43,910 nucleotides of DNA from Zeimonas sp039807785 (GCA_039807785.1 JBDHRX010000006.1:1-43910), one strand, 5' to 3'; counted from the stretch's first letter, positions 10,478-18,726 are shown. The notes: generated from the letters alone by a model not told the origin. Program-made: numbers and translations.

Positions 10478-11503
10478 ATGGTGCGTCGACCGCGCGTGCC
10501 CGCCGACCGCCCCCGGGGCGAGGCCGACGCCTCCCGGGAGGGCCGGCGCCCGAAGGCGCCGAAGCCGCGTCGCGGCGAGTTGCCGCCCAAGGCGGGCGCC
10601 GCGGCCGGCGACGGCGCGGTCGGGACGCTGCGCATCTCGACCTACAACATCCACAAGGGGGTGCTGCGCGAGTTTCTCGGGCTGCGTCGCGTCACGCGGA
10701 TCCACGAGCTGCGCACGCGCCTGCACGAGCTCGACAGCGACCTGATCTTCCTGCAGGAAGTCCAGGGCCAGCACGAGCGGCATGCGCGGCGCCTCGAGCA
10801 CTGGCCCGCCGAGCCGCAGGACATCTTCCTCGCGAAGTCGCCCCGCCTCAGGCAGACCTTCGAGACCGCCTATGGCCGCAACGCCAGCTACCTGCACGGC
10901 CATCACGGCAATGCGCTGCTGTCGCGCTATCCGATCATCGGGCTGGAGAACCGCGACATCTCCGATCACGCGCTCGAGAAGCGCGGCGTCCTGCACTGCA
11001 TCGTCGAGATCGGCGGCGTCGACGTGCACTGCTTCGTGGTGCATTTCGGCCTGCTGGCGCGCAGCCGCGAGCGCCAGCTCGGCGCGCTGATCGACTGGGT
11101 GGGAAACACGGTCGAGGCCGACTCGCCGCTGATCATCGCGGGCGACTTCAACGACTGGCGCAACCAGCTTTCCGATCGGCTGTGCCAGGAGATCGGCGTG
11201 GTCGAGGTGTTCGATGCGGTCAGGCCGCGGCTCGACCTCGTGCGCCGGGCGACCTACTTCGCCCGCGACCGGCTGCCGGCGCTCGATCCGCCTCCGCCGC
11301 CCGCGGAACGGGGCGCGCCGCGGATGGTGCGCACCGCGCGTACCTTCCCGGCCCTGGTGCCCTGGTTCCGCATGGACCGGATCTACCAGCGCGGCTTCCG
11401 CGTGAACGCCGCGCGCGTGCTGCGCGGCATCGAGTGGGCGCGCCTTTCCGACCACAGCCCGCTGGTGGCCGACCTCGAGCTGATCGGCGCCGGCCGGTCC
11501 TGA
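10478..11503 (+). CDS. endonuclease/exonuclease/phosphatase family protein, YbhP-like
   Basis: Metal-dependent phosphoesterase of the EEP (DNase I-like) superfamily, 341 residues. Seen: an N-terminal basic, Pro/Ala-rich stretch of about 45 residues, then ISTYNIHKG (metal and substrate Asn), LQEVQG (metal Glu), HHGNALLSR, VVHFGLLARSRERQL, GDFNDWRN (catalytic Asp/Asn) and SDHSPL (catalytic His). The pattern fits the YbhP group that usually neighbours cardiolipin synthase clsB, but no clsB follows here. Substrate is unknown. An in-frame GTG at 10448 overlaps nudB; the ATG at 10478 with GGGAGG upstream is preferred. Confidence 0.88.
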   Translation: MVRRPRVPADRPRGEADASREGRRPKAPKPRRGELPPKAGAAAGDGAVGTLRISTYNIHKGVLREFLGLRRVTRIHELRTRLHELDSDLIFLQEVQGQHERHARRLEHWPAEPQDIFLAKSPRLRQTFETAYGRNASYLHGHHGNALLSRYPIIGLENRDISDHALEKRGVLHCIVEIGGVDVHCFVVHFGLLARSRERQLGALIDWVGNTVEADSPLIIAGDFNDWRNQLSDRLCQEIGVVEVFDAVRPRLDLVRRATYFARDRLPALDPPPPPAERGAPRMVRTARTFPALVPWFRMDRIYQRGFRVNAARVLRGIEWARLSDHSPLVADLELIGAGRS

Positions 11504-11853
11504 CCCGCGCGGCCTGCATGCGCCCCGGCCGGCGCTGCGCATATGGTTATGCCGGGCGCGGCGATGCTGGCGGGCCGCGCGACGGCCGCGGATACTTCCG
11601 GATCCGCGTTGCTGCGACGGTGTCACGGTCCCGTCATCGGGCCTTCCGATACTGCCCGCGGGGAGCACACGGAGTATCGCGATGTCACGCCACCTCGCCC
11701 GCATCCTGAGCATCACCGCCCGGCATTGGTCGTTGCCGCGATGCCCCGGCGTCCGCGCGATGCGGACCGGGGCGCCGCCGTTGCGCGCGGTGCCGGTCGG
11801 CGCGCCGCCGTCCGTCCGTCCGGCGCCCGTCTGCGATCCGGCCTGAGCGCCGC
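11504..11853. other. 350-nt spacer between convergent genes
   Basis: This gap separates the YbhP-like gene (plus) from the amidotransferase gene (minus). It holds an inverted repeat GCATA-TGGT-TATGC (11538-11551) inside a wider GCGC...GCGC frame, and a possible 54-codon gene at 11682-11846. No T-run follows the hairpin. Nothing else was recognised. Confidence 0.5.
11682..11846 (+). CDS. possible small protein, 54 residues, no known family
   Basis: ATG at 11682 is preceded by GGAG with a seven-base gap, a good ribosome site for this genome. The predicted peptide starts MSRHLARILSITARHW, is strongly basic in its first half and Ala/Pro/Val-rich in its second, with two Cys and no clear membrane segment or signal peptide. 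I do not recognise it. High GC makes chance ORFs common, and composition alone does not separate it from noise. The ribosome site and the otherwise empty 350-nt spacer are the only arguments for it. Confidence 0.25.
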   Translation: MSRHLARILSITARHWSLPRCPGVRAMRTGAPPLRAVPVGAPPSVRPAPVCDPA

Positions 11854-12648
11854 TCAGCCTTCGCGCGGCTCGCGCATCCGCTGCGCCGCGGCCAGGAAGT
11901 CCAGGACGATCGGCGCGCTGTCGAGCAGCCCGTGCGCGGTCCCGTGGAATTCGGGGTGCCACTGCACGCCGACCGCGTAGCCGGCGCCGCGCCAGCGGAT
12001 CGCCTCGACGATGCCGTCGGCGCTCGAGCGCGCGTCAACCACCAGGTCGCTGCCGAGCCGGTCCACCGCCTGGTGGTGGATGCTGGTGACCCGGGCGCGC
12101 CCGATGCCTTCGTAGAGCTCCGCGAGGTGAGACCCCGGCTCGAACCGGACCTCGTGGTACAGGCCGTCGTACAGGTCCGGGTCGACGTGCCGGATCGCGC
12201 GCGGGCACTGGGTCTCGATGTCCTGGTACAGGGTGCCCCCGAGCGCGACGTTCATCAGCTGCGCGCCGCGGCAGATGCCGAGCACCGGCTTGCCCTGCGC
12301 CATGAACTCGTGCAGCAGCTCCATCTCGTAGCGGTCGCGCTCGATGTCGCCGGCCCAGTCGGCCCGCATCGGCTGCTTGCCGTACGAGCGCGGGCTGACG
12401 TCGGCCCCGCCCTGCAGGACCAGGCCGTCGAGCTCGCGCACGTAGCTGCGCACCGAGATGCCGCGCCGGCTCACGTCGGCGTTGGTGCCGAGGGTCGGGA
12501 TCATCAGCGCGATCGCGCCGTGGGCCATGATCCAGTGCGCGATCGACTGCTCGAGGTACTGCAGCGTCTTGCCGCGAAAGCCCAGTTCCCTGGGCGGGGC
12601 GTGCATCAGGCGCGCCGACAGGCCGATCTTCAGCGGCCGGGGAACCAT
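11854..12648 (-). CDS. class I glutamine amidotransferase-like gamma-glutamyl hydrolase (PuuD-like)
   Basis: 264-residue peptidase C26 / PuuD-like hydrolase acting on gamma-glutamyl amide bonds. Seen: LQGGADVSPRSYG (about 78-90), the nucleophile Cys126 in GICRGAQLMN, and His231/Glu233 in VQWHPEFH, a complete Cys-His-Glu triad. It starts 6 nt after the stop of the YbdK-type ligase gene, so it is translated from the same message. The ligase would form an amide on a glutamate-like carboxylate and this enzyme could hydrolyse such a bond, a make-and-break pair. Known relatives cleave gamma-glutamyl-GABA; the substrate here is unknown. Confidence 0.88.
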   Translation of the reverse strand: MVPRPLKIGLSARLMHAPPRELGFRGKTLQYLEQSIAHWIMAHGAIALMIPTLGTNADVSRRGISVRSYVRELDGLVLQGGADVSPRSYGKQPMRADWAGDIERDRYEMELLHEFMAQGKPVLGICRGAQLMNVALGGTLYQDIETQCPRAIRHVDPDLYDGLYHEVRFEPGSHLAELYEGIGRARVTSIHHQAVDRLGSDLVVDARSSADGIVEAIRWRGAGYAVGVQWHPEFHGTAHGLLDSAPIVLDFLAAAQRMREPREG

Positions 12649-12654
12649 GGCCGG

Positions 12655-13770
12655 TCAGCGGCTCCAGCGCAGGCACTGCTGCCGGACGACCTCGGGCAGC
12701 AGGTGCTCGTGCTCGAAGGTGCTGCGGATCCAGGTCGCGTCGTTGCCCAGCGTGCCGATGTCGTCGCGCACGCGCCGGCAGGCGTCTTCGGCGCCCAGTT
12801 CGATCGCGTGGTGCTCGATCGCGGCGAGCGTCTCGGCGATGTCCTCGCGGATCGTGCGGTGCTCGCCGGTCTGCGGATCGACGAAGGTGCCGTCGAAACC
12901 GAAGCGGCAGGCCTGGAAGCGGTTGAACGTGTAGACCAGGTAGTCGTCCTCGACCGGCCGGAACGGCTGCTCGAAGCTCAGCCAGCGCGCCACGCACTGG
13001 ATGTAGGCGGCCAGCGCGGCCGCCTTTTCGATCGTGAGCGGCGTGTCGAGCACCCGCACCTCGATCGTTCCGAACTCCGGCTTGGGCCGGATGTCCCAGT
13101 AGAAGTCCTTCATGCTCTCGACGACGCCGGTGCGGGTCATCTTGTCGAAGAACCGGGTGAACTCGTCCCAGGTCAGCGTGAACGGCGCGCGTCCGGACAG
13201 CGGGAACGCGAACACCGAGTTCAGCCGGGCCGAGTGAAAGCCCGTGTCGGTGCCCTGCACGAACGGCGACGACGCCGACAGGGCGATGAAGTGCGGGATG
13301 AAGCGCGACAGCCCGTGCAGCAGCACCAGCGCCGCGTCGGGTCCGGGGCAGCCGACGTGCACGTGCTGGCCGAAGATGGTGAACTGCTTCGACAGGTAGC
13401 CGTACAGTTCGGAGAGCATGTGAAAGCGCGGCGTGTCGTAGATCCGGCGCTGGCTCCAGTCCTGGAACGGATGCGTGCCGCCTCCGGACAGGCCGATGTT
13501 GAGCTTGCCGGCGCACTCGACCAGCGCGTCGCGCGTCTCGCGCAGGTGCGCGAGGACTTCGGCATAGTCGGCACAGACGCCGGTCGACAGCTCGATCATG
13601 CTGTCGGTCATCTCGGGCTTCACCTCGCCGGGCAGCTTGCGCCGCCCGACCAGGCGCAGCAGGTCGCGCGCGCCGTTCGCGAGGTCGAAGTCGTGGGTGT
13701 TGACGATCTGCAGCTCGAGTTCGACCCCGAGCGTGAGCGCGCGCGATTCGGCGAAGGCTTCCAGCGGCAT
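12655..13770 (-). CDS. carboxylate-amine ligase, YbdK / GCS2 family
   Basis: 371-residue ATP-dependent ligase of the glutamate-cysteine ligase 2 family. Seen: GVELELQ at 15-21 (metal/ATP Glu residues), KPEMTDSMIELSTG, GGGTHPF, GQHVHVG and RPKPEFGTIEVRVLD, in family order. E. coli YbdK has weak glutamate-cysteine ligase activity; most members have no proven physiological product. It is sandwiched between the antiporter gene (16-nt gap upstream) and the gamma-glutamyl hydrolase-like gene (6-nt gap downstream). A gamma-glutamyl or similar amide metabolite is the likely product, but glutathione itself would normally be made by gshA elsewhere. Confidence 0.9.
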   Translation of the reverse strand: MPLEAFAESRALTLGVELELQIVNTHDFDLANGARDLLRLVGRRKLPGEVKPEMTDSMIELSTGVCADYAEVLAHLRETRDALVECAGKLNIGLSGGGTHPFQDWSQRRIYDTPRFHMLSELYGYLSKQFTIFGQHVHVGCPGPDAALVLLHGLSRFIPHFIALSASSPFVQGTDTGFHSARLNSVFAFPLSGRAPFTLTWDEFTRFFDKMTRTGVVESMKDFYWDIRPKPEFGTIEVRVLDTPLTIEKAAALAAYIQCVARWLSFEQPFRPVEDDYLVYTFNRFQACRFGFDGTFVDPQTGEHRTIREDIAETLAAIEHHAIELGAEDACRRVRDDIGTLGNDATWIRSTFEHEHLLPEVVRQQCLRWSR

Positions 13771-13786
13771 GGGTGTCTCCGTCGCT

Positions 13787-15004
13787 TCAGCGGATGTTGT
13801 CTTCGTCGACGTAGCGCAGCGCCGCCTGCACCGCGATCGGGCCGACCAGTTCGAGGACCGCCACGGCGCTGAACACGATGCCGGACAGCTGCGCGGCGAA
13901 CTCCGGGTAGACCGACTGCAGGTCGGCCATCATGACCAGCGCGGCCCCGGAGATCGGCATCAGCGCGACGCCGAGCGCCAGGCCCTGGCGGATCGACAGT
14001 CCGCTGGGCCGCCCCAGTGCGACGGTGACCAGCGTCTTCGCGGCGCTTCGCGCGACGATCACCGCGAAGCCGAGTGCGGCGCCGGCCATCAGCGCGTCCA
14101 TCGACCAGACCGACCCCGTGATCACGAACAGCAGCAGCACCAGCGCGCCGCCGGCCGTGCCGAAGTGGCGCGGCCAGATCCAGGGACGCTCGGTGCTGTT
14201 GCGCAACATCAGCCCCGCCAGCAGCGGCACCAGCAGCGTCGACAGGTTGGCCATCTTGGTGATCGACAGCGCGAGCAGGATCATCCCCAGCAGCAGCAGC
14301 GCCGAGTTCTCGTTGCGCAGGTCGAGCCGGCGGGCGATCAGCGACACGCTGAACGCGAGCAGCGCGGCGACGATCGCCGAGCCGGCAAGCAGGTACAGCG
14401 GGTGCGCGATCGAGCGGAACCAGCTGCCCGCGACCTCGGCGTGCAGCCAGCCGACCACGAACTTCGACGCGAGCACCGCGTAGAACGTGTTCAGGCCGGT
14501 GAGCACGATCATCCGCTCGGTCACCTGCCCCGAAGCGTTGAACTCCGAGGCCACGCGCATCACCACGGCCGGGGAGGTCGCGACCAGGATCGACGCGACC
14601 GCGGCGGCAACGCGAGGCTCGGTGCCCAGGTACACCAGCGTCAGGTGGACCGCGGCGAAGCCGAGCGCCGCTTCGGCCAGGCTCGTCGCCAGCAGCCAGG
14701 GGTTCGTGCGCAGCCAGCGCAGGTTGATCCGGCAGCCGAGCTCGAACAGCAGCAGCGCCAGCGCCAGGTCGACGATCAGCCGGAAGCCCGGCCGCAGCGT
14801 CGTGCCGTCGATCCCGAGTCCCAGGGCCGACACGATCGTGCCGACCGCGGCGTAGCCCACGACCCTCGGCAGCCTGAAGCGGCGGAACACCAGTTCGCCG
14901 AGCAGCCCCGCCACGACGATCGTGAGCGAGACCCAGAGCACGACGTCGGGCGTCGGCGGCCAGGACGGGAGGAAGAACAGGTCGGAACGGTTGTCGCCGG
15001 TCAT
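13787..15004 (-). CDS. CPA2-type cation/proton antiporter, membrane domain only
   Basis: Inner-membrane monovalent cation:proton antiporter of the KefB/CPA2 type, 405 residues from MTGDNRSD, with about 12 hydrophobic segments. Seen: VVGYAAVGTIVSALGLG, LALLLFELGCRINLRWL, ILVATSPAVVMRV (the region of the transport Asp/Ser-Pro crossover) and GLALMPISG-like GVALMPISGAALV. It ends after the last segment: there is no C-terminal RCK/KTN nucleotide-binding domain as in KefB/KefC, so any gating must come from other proteins. GGAG lies eight bases before the ATG at 15004; the frame is open to 15109 but that stretch is low complexity. Cation specificity cannot be read from sequence. Confidence 0.85.
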   Translation of the reverse strand: MTGDNRSDLFFLPSWPPTPDVVLWVSLTIVVAGLLGELVFRRFRLPRVVGYAAVGTIVSALGLGIDGTTLRPGFRLIVDLALALLLFELGCRINLRWLRTNPWLLATSLAEAALGFAAVHLTLVYLGTEPRVAAAVASILVATSPAVVMRVASEFNASGQVTERMIVLTGLNTFYAVLASKFVVGWLHAEVAGSWFRSIAHPLYLLAGSAIVAALLAFSVSLIARRLDLRNENSALLLLGMILLALSITKMANLSTLLVPLLAGLMLRNSTERPWIWPRHFGTAGGALVLLLFVITGSVWSMDALMAGAALGFAVIVARSAAKTLVTVALGRPSGLSIRQGLALGVALMPISGAALVMMADLQSVYPEFAAQLSGIVFSAVAVLELVGPIAVQAALRYVDEDNIR

Positions 15005-15056
15005 CGTCGCAATCTCCGCAGGGGTGCCAGCAATCGGCGCCGGTGGGGCGGGGGGC

Positions 15057-15977
15057 TCACGAAGCCCTTGCCGCGCGGGCAGGGCGCCCGCCGTCGTCGG
15101 AGGCGCCAACCGCCGCAGGCAGCGCGCCGCTCTCGACCATCAGCGTGCGGTGCGGGAACGGGATCGAGATGTCCTCGCGGTCGAACGCCGCCTTGAGCCG
15201 CTTCAGGTACTCGCGTCGCACGCTCCACTGGTCGAGCGGCTGCGTGCGGATGCGCGCCCGGATCACCACCGCCGAATCGGCCCACTGGTCGACGCCGGCG
15301 ATCTCGAGGTCGTCGATGATCTTCGGCCCGAACTCGGGCGACTTCCGCAGCGCGTCGGCGGTCTCGCGCATCACCGCGTAGACGCGGTCGATGTCCTCGC
15401 GATAGGCCACGCCGATGTCGACGACCGCGAACGCAAACTCGGTCGACATGTTCGTCACGGTCGTGATCAGGCCGTTCGAGACGTAGTGGACGCTTCCGTC
15501 GTAGCTGCGCAGCTTGGTGCGGCGCAGGCTCAGCTGCTCGACGACGCCCGACTTGCCGGCGATCTCGACGACGTCGCCGACGCGGATCTGGTTCTCGATC
15601 AGCAGGAAGAATCCGGCGAACAGGTCCTTCACCAGGCTCTGCGCACCGAAGCCGACCGCGATGCCGACGACGCCGGCCGCACCGAGGATCGGCGCGATCG
15701 AGATGCCCAGCTGGTTGAGCATGACCAGCGCGGCGACGACCAGGATCAATGCCGAGACGGTGTGCCGCAGCACCTTCCCGACGGTCTCCACGCGCCTGCG
15801 CTCCTCGACCGACGGTGCGCGATCGGACACGCCGACGAAGAAGCGGCGCAGCAGCCGGTTGGCGACGTAGCGCAGCACGAAGGCCATCAGCAGCACGCCG
15901 ATGATCGAGGCCGCGACGCCCAGCTCGGCCGCGTACGGGGCGAGCCATGACTTGAGTTCGAGCAGCTGTTCGCGCAT
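15057..15977 (-). CDS. small-conductance mechanosensitive channel, MscS family
   Basis: 306-residue channel that opens on membrane tension and releases small solutes and ions. Seen: three N-terminal hydrophobic segments (about 20-36, 71-88, 95-125), the pore helix GAAGVVGIAVGFGAQSLVKD at 99-118 with the alternating Gly/Ala packing of MscS, then the beta domain (IENQIRVGDVVEI) and the mixed C-terminal domain. GAAGGATG-type and AAGGAG sites precede the ATG at 15977. It is the first gene of a minus-strand run; the antiporter start is 52 nt after its stop. The C-terminal 20 residues are Ala/Arg/Gly-rich and probably disordered. Confidence 0.94.
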   Translation of the reverse strand: MREQLLELKSWLAPYAAELGVAASIIGVLLMAFVLRYVANRLLRRFFVGVSDRAPSVEERRRVETVGKVLRHTVSALILVVAALVMLNQLGISIAPILGAAGVVGIAVGFGAQSLVKDLFAGFFLLIENQIRVGDVVEIAGKSGVVEQLSLRRTKLRSYDGSVHYVSNGLITTVTNMSTEFAFAVVDIGVAYREDIDRVYAVMRETADALRKSPEFGPKIIDDLEIAGVDQWADSAVVIRARIRTQPLDQWSVRREYLKRLKAAFDREDISIPFPHRTLMVESGALPAAVGASDDGGRPARAARAS

Positions 15978-16154
15978 CCTTCGTCGTCTCCTTTCGTCGG
16001 GCCGGGGCGGCCCCGGCGGCGCTCGCGCGTCCGGGTCGGCGCGCGGGGCGCGTCCACTTGCTGCGGCCGGCCGGCGCGTCTCCGTGGCACGGCGGAGCGC
16101 CTGCGGCGATTCGCGGGGCCGCTGCGTGGCGAATACGAATGCCCGGTGCTGGGA

Positions 16155-16172
16155 TGCCCGCGATCGCGGGCA
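16155..16172. promoter_or_regulatory. 18-bp perfect palindrome, possible operator
   Basis: TGCCCGCGATCGCGGGCA is self-complementary over all 18 bases with no spacer. Its centre is GCGATCGC. It lies about 180 bp from mscS and about 85 bp from the permease start, a natural operator position for either unit. Confidence 0.5.
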
Positions 16173-16188
16173 GCACGGATTGAGTCGA

Positions 16189-16206
16189 CGGCGTCTCGGG
16201 ACGCCG
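16189..16206 (+). promoter_or_regulatory. hairpin with TCGG loop upstream of the SLC13-type gene
   Basis: CGGCGTC (16189-16195) and GACGCCG (16200-16206) form a perfect 7-bp stem around TCGG. It ends eight bases before ATTATACC, so it covers the expected -35 zone of a permease promoter. It could be an operator, or a leader/terminator structure if transcription starts further upstream. Confidence 0.4.
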
Positions 16207-16257
16207 AGGTGCGATTATACCTGCAGCCCGTCCCGGCGCGCCCGCTACCATTCGCCG

Positions 16258-18093
16258 ATGCCCGAGTTGACCCCGCACGCTCTCGCCGCGCTCGTCTTCA
16301 CGATCGCGGTGTTCGTCCTCTACACGATCCGGCGCGTCCCGGTCGTGGTCACGAGCCTGCTGGTGCTGGTGGCGCTGCCGCTCGCGTTCGTCGTCTTCCC
16401 GTATCGCAGCGGCGAGCGCCTCGTGGATCCGCGCGACTTCTACCTCGGCTTCGGACACGAGGCGCTGGTCGCGATCTGCGCACTGCTGGTGCTCGGGCAG
16501 GGCCTGGTCGAGACCGGCGCGCTGAACCCGGTCACCAGGCGGCTGGCCGCGCTGTGGAAGCGGTTCGGCGCGCGGGCGGGCATGTTGCTGGTGCTCGTCG
16601 TCTGCCTCGCGGCGAGCGGGGTCGTGAACGACACGCCGATCGTCGTGCTGCTGATCCCGGTCCTGGTCGCGCTCGCGCGGCAGACCGGCGGTTCGGCGTC
16701 CCGGCAGCTGATGCCGATGAACTTCGCGGTGCTGATCGGCGGGATGGCGACCACCATCGGAACCTCGACCAACCTGCTGGTCGTCGCGATCGCGGCGCGG
16801 ATGGGCGCGGCGCAATTCGACGTGTTCGACTTCACCCCGCTCGTCGCGCTCGCGGCCCTGGTCGCGCTGCCTTACCTGTGGCTGGTCGCTCCGCGGCTGT
16901 TGCCGGCCGGCGACGACGCCGGCAAGGTTCCGGCCGAGCGCCGGTTCGACGCGGTGCTCCACGTTCCGGAGGACTCGCCGCTGGACGGTGCCACGCTGGA
17001 GGAGCTGCTCGAACGCTCGAAGCGCGAGTTGCGCGTCAAGTCGCTGCACCGCGGCGAGGGCCTGAGCCTCGCCCGACTGCCCAACGTCAAGCTGGCCGCC
17101 GGCGATCGCCTCGTGGTCAGCGACACCGCCGCCAGGCTCAAGGCCTTCGAGCGCGACCTGGGCCTCAGGCTCTACAACGTCGACGACTCCGAGCACCCGG
17201 TCGACGACGAGCATCCGCTGCACGGCGACGATGTGGCGCTGGCCGAGGTGATCCTGCTGCCGACGTCGAACCTGGTCGGCTGGACGATCCGCGAGCAGCG
17301 CTTCGCCGACCGGCACGACGTCGTCGTGCTCGGCGCGTTCCGGTCCACCGGCAGCGCGATGCAGCGGCAGCGCGACGTCGGCGACATCCGGCTCGCGGCG
17401 GGCGACGTGCTGCTGGTGCAGGGGGCGCCCGACAAGGTCGCCGCGTTGCGCGCCGACCGCGGGCTGGTCGTCGTCGACGGCGCGGTCGACGCAGGGGGCG
17501 GCGGCCGGGGCGGCGTCGCCGCGGCAATCATGCTGGCCGTCGTGGCGCTCGCGGCGAGCAAGGTCCTGCCGATGTACCTGGCCGCACTGGCGGGCGTGCT
17601 GGCGATGTTCGCGACCCGGTGCCTGAAGCCCGAGGCCATCGGCCGGGCGCTCAAGGCCGACGTGATCATGCTGGTCGCGGCGAGCCTGGCGCTCGGCAAG
17701 GCGCTGCTCGACACCGGAGCGGCGAGCGCGCTGGCGCAGGCGTTCAGTGGCCTCGTCGCCGGCTGGCCCCCGCTCGCGGTGCTCGGCGCGATGATGCTGT
17801 TCGTCGCGGTGATCACCAATTTCGTGTCGAACAACGCGGCGGCGGCGATCGGCACGCCGGTCGCGATCGAGGCGGCGCGCAGCCTGGGTGCACCGGCGGA
17901 GGCCTACGTGCTCGCGATCCTGTTCGGCTGCAACCTGTGTTACGCGACGCCGATCGGCTACCAGACGAACCTGCTGGTGATGAGCGCGGCGCGCTACCGC
18001 TTCGCGGACTTCCTGCGCGTCGGCGGGCCGCTACTGCTGCTGATGTGGGGCACGCTGACGGCGCTGCTCGGCTGGCGCTACGCGCTCTGGTAG
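16258..18093 (+). CDS. SLC13/DASS-type permease with TrkA-C domains
   Basis: 611-residue inner-membrane anion permease of the divalent anion:sodium symporter class. Seen: an N-terminal membrane half containing VVNDTPIVVLLIPV and GTSTNLLV (substrate/sodium motif), a soluble insert at about 225-410 carrying two TrkA-C (RCK-C) type repeats, for example LEELLERSKRELRVKSLHR...AAGDRLVV and RLAAGDVLLVQG, then a second membrane half with NFVSNNAAAAIGTPVAI and TPIGYQTNLLV, the inverted repeat of the first motif. This layout matches the YfbS-like group. Possible substrates are dicarboxylates, sulfate or similar anions; not decidable here. It is divergent from the mscS/antiporter/ligase operon. Confidence 0.9.
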   Translation: MPELTPHALAALVFTIAVFVLYTIRRVPVVVTSLLVLVALPLAFVVFPYRSGERLVDPRDFYLGFGHEALVAICALLVLGQGLVETGALNPVTRRLAALWKRFGARAGMLLVLVVCLAASGVVNDTPIVVLLIPVLVALARQTGGSASRQLMPMNFAVLIGGMATTIGTSTNLLVVAIAARMGAAQFDVFDFTPLVALAALVALPYLWLVAPRLLPAGDDAGKVPAERRFDAVLHVPEDSPLDGATLEELLERSKRELRVKSLHRGEGLSLARLPNVKLAAGDRLVVSDTAARLKAFERDLGLRLYNVDDSEHPVDDEHPLHGDDVALAEVILLPTSNLVGWTIREQRFADRHDVVVLGAFRSTGSAMQRQRDVGDIRLAAGDVLLVQGAPDKVAALRADRGLVVVDGAVDAGGGGRGGVAAAIMLAVVALAASKVLPMYLAALAGVLAMFATRCLKPEAIGRALKADVIMLVAASLALGKALLDTGAASALAQAFSGLVAGWPPLAVLGAMMLFVAVITNFVSNNAAAAIGTPVAIEAARSLGAPAEAYVLAILFGCNLCYATPIGYQTNLLVMSAARYRFADFLRVGGPLLLLMWGTLTALLGWRYALW

Positions 18094-18163
18094 GGCCGTG
18101 CGGGGCGGCGCGCCGCGCGCCCTGCTAACCTCGTCGCGAGTCGGCGTCACGGAGCGCGAATCG

Positions 18164-18607
18164 ATGGATCGGGGAATCCCTGAAGGTTTTGCGATCCTGA
18201 GGATCGGCGGCGATTTCATCGCCGCGAACGGCCCGCTGTACCTGCGACACGAGGGTGGACGGGTGCAACTCGGCTTTCGCGTCGAGTCGCGCCACACCAA
18301 TCCAATGGGCATCTGCCACGGCGGCATGATGGCGAGCTTCTGCGACATGCTGCTGCCGCTGGTGGCGCACCGGCAGGTGCCCGATGTCGCGCGCCGGTTC
18401 CTGCCGACGATCAGCCTGCAGATCGACTACCTCGCGCCATCGCCGGCGGGCGCCTGGGTGCAGGGCGAGGCGCAGGTGCTGCGCACCACGCGCTCGATGG
18501 TCTTCGCGCAGGGACTCGTCACCGCCGACGGCGTCCCGGTCGCGCGCGCGAGCGGCATCATGAAGATCGGCCCCGAGTTCGGCGGCCCGGAGGAGGCGGT
18601 CGGCTGA
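18164..18607 (+). CDS. PaaI-family hotdog-fold thioesterase
   Basis: 147-residue acyl-CoA thioesterase-like protein. Seen: VESRHTNPMGICHGGMMASFCD, the central hotdog helix with the HGG motif and an acidic residue, then LQIDYLAPSPAGAWVQGEAQVL. The start ATG at 18164 has GGAG nine bases upstream; an upstream frame extension to 18098 lacks similarity. It stands 70 nt after the permease gene and 135 nt before tetR on the same strand. Given the beta-oxidation genes that follow, a role in acyl-CoA housekeeping is plausible; substrate unknown. Confidence 0.87.
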   Translation: MDRGIPEGFAILRIGGDFIAANGPLYLRHEGGRVQLGFRVESRHTNPMGICHGGMMASFCDMLLPLVAHRQVPDVARRFLPTISLQIDYLAPSPAGAWVQGEAQVLRTTRSMVFAQGLVTADGVPVARASGIMKIGPEFGGPEEAVG

Positions 18608-18726
18608 AGGGCACCGCTCGGGATGCGGTCGATGGCGTTCGCTGCGCCGCACCATTAGAGCGGCTCCCCTAACGGCGGTCGTCCGGCCGCCCGACGCCGC
18701 CCGGATTCGGTTAGGCTCCCAGAAAA

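Larger units (their letters stand above)
15978..16257. promoter_or_regulatory. divergent control region between mscS-type and SLC13-type genes
   Basis: 280-nt non-coding spacer shared by two divergent units. It holds an 18-bp perfect palindrome (16155-16172), a 7-bp-stem hairpin (16189-16206) and, on the plus strand, ATTATACC (16214-16221), a possible -10 for the permease gene about 40 nt before its start. The part nearest mscS has AAGGAG for that gene. No ribosome site is visible for the permease ATG. Confidence 0.5.

Noticed and set aside
15005..15109. N-terminal extension of the antiporter
   Set aside because: Low-complexity Ala/Pro sequence overlapping the mscS 3' end; a good ribosome site precedes the ATG at 15004 instead.
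18668..18715. CCTAAC ... GTTAGG inverted repeat before tetR
   Set aside because: Six-base arms 36 nt apart are too weak to call an operator beside the better dyad at 18727.
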